DNA of 13,884 nt from Candidatus Accumulibacter vicinus (lineage in GTDB: Bacteria > Pseudomonadota > Gammaproteobacteria > Burkholderiales > Rhodocyclaceae). The position numbers and the translations under genes are program-made. The stretch is taken from positions 1 to 13,884 of the forward strand of contig DIME01000107.1 in the NCBI GenBank assembly GCA_002425405.1, in the 5' to 3' direction. A model generated the notes under the pieces. The model was not told the origin of the DNA and searched no databases. It saw only the letters and a program-made list of their open reading frames with translations. Positions 6,585 through 13,700 of the stretch are shown in pieces. Every line of letters begins with the position of its first letter. The first letter of the stretch is position 1.

Positions 6585-6896
6585 ATGAAAATGCTGGACC
6601 TGACCATACTTGCTTTGACAAGCCTGACAATTTTCGCCGGTTCGTCTTTCGCACAGACCAATCAGCGCACGAAAGTTCAGGGCAACACCGAAATCAATGC
6701 GACCACAAAAAACATGACTGCCGTGGCTTCTGGGGACAACAACGTTGCGAAGAATCGGGTTGGTGTGATTCAGGGTGACCAGAAATCCAGCACCAAAGTG
6801 AATGTCGCTGCCGGCAACGTTACGACGGTTGCCATTGGGCGAAACAGAAAAGCTTGTACCAATATTGGAGGAGTTGTCAGTGATGATTGCAAATAA
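6585..6896 (+). CDS. exported two-repeat protein, divergent member of the QGNT/TAVAVG family
   Basis: A 103-residue exported protein with signal peptide MKMLDLTILALTSLTIFAGSSFA before QTNQ. The mature part holds two units of the repeat seen in the genes at 7849 and 8222: VQGNTEINATTKNMTAVAS plus GDNNVAKNRVGVI, then STKVNVAAGNVTTVAIGRNR plus KACTNIGGVV. The alternating small and beta-branched residues (TAVAS, TTVAI) followed by G-x-N-N turns suggest stacked beta-strands as in curlin-type amyloids or beta-solenoids; this is a pattern judgement. Unlike the two later copies it has two cysteines (C91, C102) and ends C-K. AGGAGG at 6573-6578 is an excellent ribosome site six bases before the ATG. 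The next gene overlaps its end by 14 bases. By analogy with CsgB and CsgA it could be a minor or nucleating subunit (inference). Confidence 0.8.
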   Translation: MKMLDLTILALTSLTIFAGSSFAQTNQRTKVQGNTEINATTKNMTAVASGDNNVAKNRVGVIQGDQKSSTKVNVAAGNVTTVAIGRNRKACTNIGGVVSDDCK

Positions 6897-7197
6897 GCTA
6901 CTGATGAATCTTGCCATCGCCTCTTCGATGACTTTCAGCACGCTCAATGCTTATGCCGTTCAGGGTCTGGACGCGCATGGAAACCAGAAGGTCAATAGTG
7001 CGATGGCTAAACGCTGGTCCGAACAGGCCAAAGGCCAGAAGACGCCGACTGATGAGAAGCAGGTCGTCAACGTCGGCAGCAAGAAGCAAGGCACCTGTAA
7101 TGTCAATGTCGGAACGACACAACCCAACGATAATCGGGGCGGGCGCAAAAACGACATTGTTGTAACAACAAAAGAAGTCATCAACGTTTGCAAGTGA
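6883..7197 (+). CDS. small exported protein with C-terminal Cys-Lys, unknown family
   Basis: A 104-residue exported protein; signal peptide NKLLMNLAIASSMTFSTLNAYA precedes VQGLDAHGNQ. The mature N-terminal part is polar and helical (MAKRWSEQAKGQKTP). The C-terminal part alternates valines and small residues (QVVNVGSKKQGTCNVNVGTT, then NDIVVTTKEVINVCK) and may be a very distant relative of the repeat family. The only cysteines are C72 and C103, the latter next-to-last, mirroring the 4276 and 6585 products. The start codon lies inside the 6585 gene (14-base overlap) behind GGAGGAG at 6867-6873, which points to translational coupling. A GTG at 6880 directly before the ATG is an equally possible start and adds one residue. 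No known family is recognised; membership in the same export system rests on signal peptide, spacing and cysteine pattern. Confidence 0.75.
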   Translation: MIANKLLMNLAIASSMTFSTLNAYAVQGLDAHGNQKVNSAMAKRWSEQAKGQKTPTDEKQVVNVGSKKQGTCNVNVGTTQPNDNRGGRKNDIVVTTKEVINVCK

Positions 7198-7204
7198 GAT
7201 CGCA

Positions 7205-7810
7205 ATGAATAACATTTCCAGGGTATTGATCGGCTTGATGTTGCTCTCCGGCATGGGTCTAGCCCAGGCTGCCTCGGATGAAGAGAAACTCAGGGAACTC
7301 GAGCGCGCGATGAGCATGCCCTCCGAAACCGGCATGCCACAGCAGAAGCGTACCCGCGCAATTGTTTTTGACAATCAACAGCAATCCACCTCTCCAGCGG
7401 CCGAACCCGCGGCTCAAGTTGCTTCGACAGCAGGCTCCCGTGATTGCGGCTCGCTGCCGCCTGATGTGCGCACGGTGGGAGTGGATTTCGCCATCCAGTT
7501 CAATGCGGGTAGTGCAACGGTTTCTTCTGCTTCTGAAGGCACCTTGAACCAGATCGCCAAAGTCCTGGCGTTGTCGCCGGATCGCTGTGTCATTGTCGAA
7601 GGACACACCGATGTGGCTGGTAATTTTGACAAAAACATGGCGCTGTCTCGCGACCGCGCCAATGCGGTGGTGAATTTCATCTCCACCCGAAACGGAATCG
7701 ATCGGAAGCGCTTTGTGCCAGTCGGCAAGGGCTCGACCGAAACGATGCCGAACCTCGACGCGCGCGATCCGAAAAATCGTCGCGTCGTATTCAAGGTAGT
7801 AACTGGTTGA
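7205..7810 (+). CDS. OmpA-family peptidoglycan-binding protein (exported)
   Basis: A 201-residue exported protein. After the signal peptide (VLIGLMLLSGMGLAQA before ASDEEK) comes a short charged and then Gln/Ala-rich linker, with no beta-barrel. Residues ~90-200 are an OmpA C-terminal domain: FAIQFNAGSATVSSASEGTL, VIVEGHTD (133-136), NMALSRDRANAVVNF with N144 and R151 matching the NxxLSxxRAxxV peptidoglycan-contact motif, and NRRVVF (191-196). The domain binds the diaminopimelate part of peptidoglycan, so the protein is probably a periplasmic wall anchor. C81 and C128 could form a disulfide. It sits seven bases after the previous gene, between members of the repeat-protein family, which suggests it anchors or stabilises the structure those proteins build (inference). 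It is not a lipoprotein, unlike Pal. Confidence 0.88.
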   Translation: MNNISRVLIGLMLLSGMGLAQAASDEEKLRELERAMSMPSETGMPQQKRTRAIVFDNQQQSTSPAAEPAAQVASTAGSRDCGSLPPDVRTVGVDFAIQFNAGSATVSSASEGTLNQIAKVLALSPDRCVIVEGHTDVAGNFDKNMALSRDRANAVVNFISTRNGIDRKRFVPVGKGSTETMPNLDARDPKNRRVVFKVVTG

Positions 7811-7848
7811 TTCTTTCGCAGTACTTTTTAATGAACAAGGAGACTCAC

Positions 7849-8163
7849 ATGCGTCTGATTTCTATGATGATTGCTGCTGCCATCGTTGCTTCCCCGGCTT
7901 TCGCTCAACAAACCCAGCGTTCCAGCAACCCCCAGGGCGTGCAGATCCAGGGCAATACCGACATCAAGGCTAAAAACGAGAACGTGACGGCGGTCGCTGT
8001 CGGCGAAGGCAATGAAGCCAAGAATACGACCGGCGCCATCAAGGGTGGAACCCAGATTCAGGGTAACACCAAGATCCAGGCCTCGCAGAAGAATGCGACG
8101 GCCGTTGCAGTGGGCAAGAACAATACCGCTGCCAACGAAGCAGGCGTCATCGGCGGCAAGTAA
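7849..8163 (+). CDS. exported 37-residue-repeat protein, copy 1 (possible fibre subunit)
   Basis: A 104-residue exported protein: signal peptide MRLISMMIAAAIVASPAFA before QQTQRSSNP, then two tandem units of exactly 37 residues. Unit 1 begins VQIQGNTDIKAKNENVTAVA and unit 2 begins TQIQGNTKIQASQKNATAVA; each continues with VGxxN, A(K/A)N and a Gly-Ile-Gly-rich turn. There is no cysteine and almost no aromatic residue. The Asn/Gln/Thr ladders and AVAVG strands look like a beta-solenoid or curlin-type amyloid core; the N-x-TAVAVG-x-x-N-x-A spacing loosely recalls curlin repeats (Q-x-G-x-x-N-x-A) and, less well, YadA head repeats. AAGGAGA at 7837-7843 supports the ATG at 7849; an in-frame ATG at 7807 lacks a good site and would bury the signal peptide. 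A near copy follows at 8222. A surface-fibre role is inferred from pattern and neighbours. Confidence 0.82.
   Translation: MRLISMMIAAAIVASPAFAQQTQRSSNPQGVQIQGNTDIKAKNENVTAVAVGEGNEAKNTTGAIKGGTQIQGNTKIQASQKNATAVAVGKNNTAANEAGVIGGK
7936..8160 (+). repeat. direct repeat, first copy (75 codons)
   Basis: This 225-base stretch is repeated 400 bases downstream at 8336-8560. By hand alignment I count 23 base differences; 20 are synonymous and three fall in the single changed codon (GAA Glu to ACC Thr). It covers the whole mature repeat region of the gene; signal peptides and 5' parts are not alike. Confidence 0.92.
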
Positions 8164-8221
8164 TCTGCCGACCCACCCCATCAGTTCATAGTTCAATTAT
8201 TCCATCATGGAGGAAACAAAT

Positions 8222-8563
8222 ATGCGCACTCAATTCGCTATCATCGCCCTGGCTTCTGCTGTCATCTCTACCGCTGCTTTCGGCCAGGCCTCCCAGACTG
8301 GCCCGAAGGGCAGCATGTCCTCACCGAATGCTCAAGGCGTTCAGATTCAGGGCAATACCGACATCAAGGCTAAAAACGAGAACGTAACAGCGGTTGCTGT
8401 CGGCGAGGGCAACACCGCCAAGAACACGACCGGCGCCATCAAGGGTGGAACCCAAATTCAGGGCAACACCAAAATCCAGGCATCGCAAAAGAACGCGACC
8501 GCCGTTGCAGTGGGCAAAAACAACACCGCTGCCAATGAAGCTGGCGTTATCGGCGGCAAGTAA
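8222..8563 (+). CDS. exported 37-residue-repeat protein, copy 2 (possible fibre subunit)
   Basis: A 113-residue paralogue of the 7849 product. The signal peptide (MRTQFAIIALASAVISTAAF, cleavage near QASQ) and a short linker (TGPKGSMSSPNAQ) differ from copy 1, but the last 75 residues are identical except that Thr replaces Glu in the first unit (GEGNTAKN against GEGNEAKN). Two 37-residue units are again present, ending GVIGGK. GGAGGA at 8209-8214 lies seven bases before the ATG at 8222; the in-frame ATG at 8207 overlaps this site and was rejected. It is the last gene of the operon, and the terminator begins 43 bases after its stop. Tandem near-identical subunit genes are common where a protein is needed in bulk. 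The fibre-subunit role is inference, as for copy 1. Confidence 0.82.
   Translation: MRTQFAIIALASAVISTAAFGQASQTGPKGSMSSPNAQGVQIQGNTDIKAKNENVTAVAVGEGNTAKNTTGAIKGGTQIQGNTKIQASQKNATAVAVGKNNTAANEAGVIGGK
8336..8560 (+). repeat. direct repeat, second copy (75 codons)
   Basis: This is the second copy of the 225-base coding repeat at 7936-8160. About 90% of bases and 74 of 75 residues match. Differences are nearly all at third codon positions, so the two copies diverged under strong protein-level constraint or are partly homogenised. Confidence 0.92.
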
Positions 8564-8605
8564 TCAACTGGCGCCCGGTCTTTACGGCCAATCAGTTAGC
8601 AAGAA

Positions 8606-8641
8606 TGGCTGGACGGGATATCACCGTCCAGCCATTTTTTT
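8606..8641 (+). terminator. strong intrinsic terminator of the operon
   Basis: TGGCTGGACGG (8606-8616) pairs perfectly with CCGTCCAGCCA (8624-8634) around a 7-base loop and is followed at once by seven T (8635-8641). It sits 43 bases after the last repeat-protein gene and before the convergent MORN-protein gene, marking the 3' end of the plus-strand transcript. Confidence 0.95.
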
Positions 8642-8671
8642 GTCGTGGGAAACTTGCCTCGGGTTGCTGTC

Positions 8672-10654
8672 TTATGGCCTTGCCCCAATGTCAGGCTTGG
8701 GTGCAAAGGTCATTTTTCCCTGGGCCGTCCGTTGGTCATTGCTGAAGATTCCTTCCCAGAAATCGCCATCAGGGAAAGTCAGTTTTCCCGGTCCTTCCTT
8801 GACGCCTTTTTTCCAGGAGCCTTCGTAGCGGTAACCATCCTTTGTCGTGTAACTGCCTTGGCCGTGGAATTCGCCCTCCAGCATCTCGCCTTCGTACACG
8901 TCCCCGTTGTCGAAAATCGTTTTTCCCTTGCCGTTCTGTTTGTTGGACTCCCAATTGCCTTCGTAACGGAAACTTCCAGGCGCGATGAAAACACCATAGC
9001 CTTGCTTGACACCGTTCACAAGCTGCCCTTCAAAGCGGTGTCCGTTCTGCCACTCGATGACCCCCTTGCCACTGGGTAGCCCACTGGGTTGGGCAAAGCG
9101 AAAGTCGCCGATATAGGTCGTATCGCCGACCTGCACACGCCTGCCCAGGTCGGCGGTTGGCGGCATGGCCGGTGCAGTATGCGCCACAGGTGCAACGGGT
9201 GCAGCGGCAGCCATGTAAGATCGACTGGAGTCAGGTGCAGGAAGAACAAGGTGGCCAGGGGAAATCGTTTTGTCGGGCAGCAAGCCAGATGCGATGTCCT
9301 TGGCATGGCCCGGTTGTCCGACATAGACCGCGTTCCCGGTGATGCGGATCGGCACAATCGTAAAGCGACCGGAGACATCTGCTTCCGTGCGGTAGATGCC
9401 AGCCGGAGTCTGGAATTCGATGACTTGCCGGCCCTGCGGGAGCATCGCACGAGCGATGGAAATTCGTTCTGGCAGGGTCCGCCAGTTGCGGTCGTCGGCC
9501 TGTTCGGTACTTACAGATACGACATTGGCGACCAGCCCGGCGACCCAGTGCGCCTTGTTGGCCTGTTCCTGGACGACCGATTTGAGTCCCGCGCGGATAA
9601 CCGTGCGCAAGATGATTCCTGGCATTTGATCCTTCAGCAGACGCCGTGCCAGGGTGTCGATATTGGTCAGCGTCTCGACCGGATATCGACCTCCGGCAAC
9701 GTCCAGCGAGGCAGGCACTGGCACCTGTTCTGAAACCTTGAGCAGCGGGAAGGAGAGTGGGGTGATGACCATTCCTCCCTTGCGCATGATGGGGATCGAA
9801 ATATTCAACGAGTCGATGCGCGGTGCAAATCCGGTCTCCAAAACGAATAGCACGTCGGTCTCGCCCGGGCCAGGCACGCGTTTGCCAATCTCATTGAGGG
9901 CAGTCTGGATCATGATTTTGCCAGGCGCCAGTTGTAGCGCGTTACGGTAACCTGGCTCAGCGAGCGAGGGTTCGTCGGTGACCTCAAAGAAATAGCCGGC
10001 CAGATAGTGTGCAAAGGCATTCTGGAAACCGTTCTTCAGCTCGCGAACTTCCGGAGTGTCGAGTTCCTGCATCGGATAGCCTTCAAGATTGCTGACCTGA
10101 CCGGCATCCTGTTTGTTCGACTCAGCCTTGAGCGCGTCGTACTCCTTTTCACGGAAAGCCTCGATCAGTTTTTCACGTTCATAGGTCTTCTTCATTTCGA
10201 TGCGGGCATGGTCGAAATTGCCGAGCATGATGTGGTTCATGGTCAGGCGCGTCGAGAGCAGCACCTTTTCGTAGTCCTGCCCATCATAACGACGGGTCTT
10301 GTCGCTGATCAGAAAACTGCCAATGTCGCCAAATATCTTCGATGGATTGCTACGAAATTCGTTTTCCCACGCCTGAATGATCTCGTCGCCCTTCATCCAG
10401 GTTTCCCGACTACTGGTGAAGTTGCTGCCGAGACTCAGCAGTTCCCCTTTTTCGAAAAAGTAGAGAATGTCTTTATCATCTCCCTCGTTGACGTTTTCGA
10501 TCTTTGCCACAGCCTGCTTGAGTTCGCCAGTTTTCACTAGTGTGACGGTTTCGTTAAGCACATCGGCGTATTGACGAAACATGCCCGCGACGCCAGTTGA
10601 AGGTAGTCCAAGTATCAGCAACAGCAATGCACAGGTATAGGAAACCGGCTTCAC
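8672..10654 (-). CDS. exported helical (COG3014-like) protein with six C-terminal MORN repeats
   Basis: A 660-residue exported protein with signal peptide KPVSYTCALLLLILGLPSTGVAG (no lipobox). Residues ~25-270 are helical and TPR-like (YFFEKGELLSLGSNFTSSRE, AFAHYLAGYFFEVTDEPSLAE, YRNALQLAPG); from memory this resembles the uncharacterised COG3014 group, a moderate-confidence match. A beta-rich middle part (VLFVLETGFAPRID, ISIPIMRKGG, QVIEFQTPAGIYRT) follows. A Pro/Ala linker leads to six MORN repeats from about residue 514 (RFEGQLVNGVKQGYG, RYEGNWESNKQNGKG, VYEGEMLEGEFHGQG, RYEGSWKKGVKEGPG and two weaker ones). MORN repeats form elongated beta-strand rods that bind lipids or proteins. It is convergent with the plus-strand operon. 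The start is taken as GTG 10654, because GGGGAG (10661-10666) directly touches the ATG at 10660 but sits six bases from the GTG. Function unknown; an envelope scaffold role is inference. Confidence 0.82.
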   Translation of the reverse strand: MKPVSYTCALLLLILGLPSTGVAGMFRQYADVLNETVTLVKTGELKQAVAKIENVNEGDDKDILYFFEKGELLSLGSNFTSSRETWMKGDEIIQAWENEFRSNPSKIFGDIGSFLISDKTRRYDGQDYEKVLLSTRLTMNHIMLGNFDHARIEMKKTYEREKLIEAFREKEYDALKAESNKQDAGQVSNLEGYPMQELDTPEVRELKNGFQNAFAHYLAGYFFEVTDEPSLAEPGYRNALQLAPGKIMIQTALNEIGKRVPGPGETDVLFVLETGFAPRIDSLNISIPIMRKGGMVITPLSFPLLKVSEQVPVPASLDVAGGRYPVETLTNIDTLARRLLKDQMPGIILRTVIRAGLKSVVQEQANKAHWVAGLVANVVSVSTEQADDRNWRTLPERISIARAMLPQGRQVIEFQTPAGIYRTEADVSGRFTIVPIRITGNAVYVGQPGHAKDIASGLLPDKTISPGHLVLPAPDSSRSYMAAAAPVAPVAHTAPAMPPTADLGRRVQVGDTTYIGDFRFAQPSGLPSGKGVIEWQNGHRFEGQLVNGVKQGYGVFIAPGSFRYEGNWESNKQNGKGKTIFDNGDVYEGEMLEGEFHGQGSYTTKDGYRYEGSWKKGVKEGPGKLTFPDGDFWEGIFSNDQRTAQGKMTFAPKPDIGARP

Positions 10655-10660
10655 GGTCAT

Positions 10661-10666
10661 CTCCCC
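10661..10666 (-). promoter_or_regulatory. ribosome binding site deciding GTG over ATG
   Basis: GGGGAG on the minus strand abuts the ATG at 10660-10658 with no spacer, which would not allow normal initiation. The GTG two codons later (10654-10652) has a six-base spacer and is the better start. Confidence 0.65.
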
Positions 10667-10740
10667 GATGGTGTTTTTAGTTATGTCTCTGAGATCCCGG
10701 TGACTACCCTAGAGGGCGCTCCTGGAAATAAGCCAATTGC

Positions 10741-10777
10741 CAATCCGGTGAGGATCAGGTTCAAATGCCTCGGATTG
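10741..10777 (-). other. imperfect hairpin downstream of the glutamate dehydrogenase gene
   Basis: On the minus strand CAATCCGAGG (10777-10768) can pair with CCTC plus GGATTG (within 10753-10741) around a 14-base loop, with a three-base bulge. It starts about 19 bases after the dehydrogenase stop but has no T run, so it may be a weak or Rho-assisted 3' end, or nothing. The remainder of the 135-base gap must hold any separate promoter of the MORN gene; I see no clear one. Confidence 0.3.
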
Positions 10778-10795
10778 CAGGAAGGCCCATTGCTT

Positions 10796-13700
10796 TCAGG
10801 CGACGAGCAGCCGCCTGATCTCCGCCAGTCCGGCCGAAAGCATCGCCAAATCCTGTGGCTCATTGCCCTTCAATTCATTGAGTACCGCACTGGCTTCTGT
10901 GGTGGCCGGCAGGCTGCCACCGAGAACCTGTCGCAGGAGGTGCTGCCGCAGACTGGCCAGCTCGCCGCCGAGCTGCGCGCGGGCCCTCGCCTGCCAGCGG
11001 TTGCCGGCTGGCAGACGGGAGACGGCAGCGGCCAGCCAGTCCAGATCGATCTGCCTTTCGAGAACGATGAGGGCTTCTGTCACGTCGTCCAACGGGTAGC
11101 CGCAGGCGCGCGCGAGATTCACCCGCTCGAACGCTGCCACGATCGCCGCACGCTCGTCGATCAACGCGGTAATGGCAACTGCGCCACTCCTGCCCTGACG
11201 AATGCGGTCGAGGGTTGCGACGACGGCACTGCCGTATTCGGTGATCAACTGAGCAATGCGAGTACCCCGTAGATGCTGCGTCAGCACCAGCGGCGTCGCC
11301 GCCGCCAGCATTGCCCGCAACCCGGTCATCAACGTCAGTTGCCGGCTGGCGTCGACGACCAGGTCCAGCGACTCGATCTCCTGCCACAGCGTTTCGGCGT
11401 CGAGCACGCTGCTGGCGGCATACCACGCGCCAGCCACCTGCGCCGCCGAGGCGCCGGTTTCGTCACCGAGCTGCAGGACAAAGGTCGTTCCCATGCGATT
11501 CACCAGACGATTGACGAGTTGCGTGGCGATGATGTCGCGCCTCAGAGGATGCGCCGGCAGCAGTTCGCGGCAATGCGCCAGCAGAGGTGCCGGGAAGTAG
11601 GCCACCAGCAGTTGATGCACGTCTTCGCTGTCGGGCAAGCTCGACTCAAGAAGGGTTTCCTTGAGCGTGATCTTGGCATAGGCCAGGAGCACCGCGATCT
11701 CAGGTGCGGTCAGGCCGCGCTTCTGCTGCGCGCGTTCGGCGAGACCCTTGTCATCAGGCAGGAATTCGATGCCGCGGTGCAGGGCACCGCGGGCCTCCAG
11801 GTGGCGAATCAGACGGCCATGCACCTCAATCAGGCCCGCTCCGGCTGCCACTTCGAGGGCAATCGCCTGCGTCTGCTGATAGTTGTCGGCAAGCACCAGT
11901 GACGCGACCGTGTCGGTCATCGAAGCGAGCAACGCGTCACGCTGCTTGCCGGTCATGTCGCCACGCCGGATCAGCCCGGCCAGCAGGATCTTGATGTTGA
12001 CCTCGTGGTCGGAGCAATCGACACCGGCCGAGTTGTCGATTGCGTCGGTGAATATCCGGCCGCCATTGAGAGCAAACTCGATGCGTCCTTTCTGCGTCAG
12101 GCCGAGGTTGCCGCCTTCGCCGATTACCCGCGCCTTGAGCTGGCTGGCATCGACCCGTAGAATGTCGTTGCCGCGATCGTTGGCTTCCTGATGACTCTGG
12201 GAGCTGGCCTTGACGTAGGTTCCGATGCCGCCGTTGTAGAGCAGGTCCACCGGCGCCTGCAGCAGGGTCTTGATCAGCTCGGGGGGCGTCATCTGGCTGG
12301 CAGTGCTGCCCAGCCACGCGCACAGCTCGGGTGACAACGGGATCGACTTGGCTGTTCGCGACCATACGCCGCCGCCCGCGGAAATCAGCGCCGGATCGTA
12401 GTCTGCCCACGAAGACCGCGGCAACGCAAAGAGGCGTTGCCGCTCGGCAAAGCTGCGCGCCGGGTCCGGGTTCGGGTCGAGAAAGATATGCCGGTGATCA
12501 AAGGCAGCCAGCAGCCGGATTTGCGAAGAGAGCAACATGCCATTGCCGAAAACGTCGCCGGACATATCGCCGATCCCGACGACGGTGAACGGCTGCGTCT
12601 GCGTATCCAGACCGATTTCCCGGAAGTGCCGCTTGATCGCCTCCCATGCACCTCTGGCGGTGATCGCCATTTTCTTGTGGTCGTAACCGACCGAGCCGCC
12701 TGAAGCAAAGGCATCGCCGAGCCAGAAGCCATACTCGATGGCGATGCCGTTGGCGATGTCCGAGAAGGTCGCCGTTCCCTTGTCGGCGGCGACGACCAGA
12801 TAGGGGTCGTCGCCGTCGCGACGGCGCACGCCATCGGGAGGCACGACCTGACCGTCGACCAGGTTGTCGGTCAGGTCGAGCAGGCCACGGATGAAGGTCG
12901 AATAACAGGCAATTCCCTCGGCCTGCAAGGCTTCGCGCTCGCCAGCCGCCGGCAGGCGTTTGCAGACGAACCCCCCTTTCGACCCCAGCGGAACGATCAC
13001 TGCATTCTTCACCATCTGCGCCTTGACCAGACCGAGCACCTCGGTGCGGAAATCTTCCATGCGATCGGACCAGCGCAGGCCACCGCGCGCTACCCGGGCA
13101 CCGCGCAGGTGCACGCCTTCGACCCGCTCGTTGTAGACGAAGATTTCGTAGAGCGGCGCCGGCGCAGGCAGGAAGGGGATGTCCCTTGATGAGAACTTGA
13201 AGGACAGGTAACTCTTGGCCTGGCCATCATGGCCCGATTGATAGGCGTTCGTCCGCAGCGTTGCCTCAATGACCGTCTGCAGCGCAGAAAGAATGCGATC
13301 ATCATCAGGATTGCTGACCTGCAACAAGGCCGTGCTGACTTCATCGGACAAAGCCCTGGCGCGTGCCTCGTCTGCTACCGGAGAAAAGAGCGCTTCGAAC
13401 AGGTCGACCAGCGCCCGCGTAATCCGGAAATGCGTCGCCAGACAGCGCTGCACATAGGCCTGGCTGAACGGCAGACCGGCCTGCCGCAGGTAACGGCTGT
13501 AGGCGCGCAGGATGCTGATCTGCCGCCCGTCGAGACCCGCCAGCAGGACCAGGCGGTTGAAACCGTCGTTCTCGGCCTGCTCGCGGAACAGGTTCTCGAG
13601 CAGGTCGATGAAGGATCGCCGGGTCGTCTCGTCATCCAGTGCCGCAGCCTGCGGCAAGCGCACTGCGAAGTCGGCAATGTGCAAGTCACTCCTGGGCAGG

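Noticed and set aside
6580..6588. ATG at 6580 as start of the 6585 gene
   Set aside because: It reads ATG AAA TGA and stops at once; the ATG at 6585 is in the long frame with ideal spacing from AGGAGG.
7936..8563. The repeated DNA as a CRISPR array or mobile-element repeat
   Set aside because: There are only two long copies, both fully coding with mainly synonymous changes, and no spacers, inverted ends or transposase.
7849..8563. Assignment of the repeat proteins as YadA-type trimeric adhesin heads
   Set aside because: The TAVAVGxxNxA pattern is similar, but the period is 37 rather than about 14-16 residues and there is no stalk or membrane anchor domain.
9089..9733. Plus-strand frame of 214 codons within the MORN-protein gene
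   Set aside because: It lies wholly antisense to a gene with clear MORN motifs and reads as low-complexity Arg/Gly/Asp sequence.
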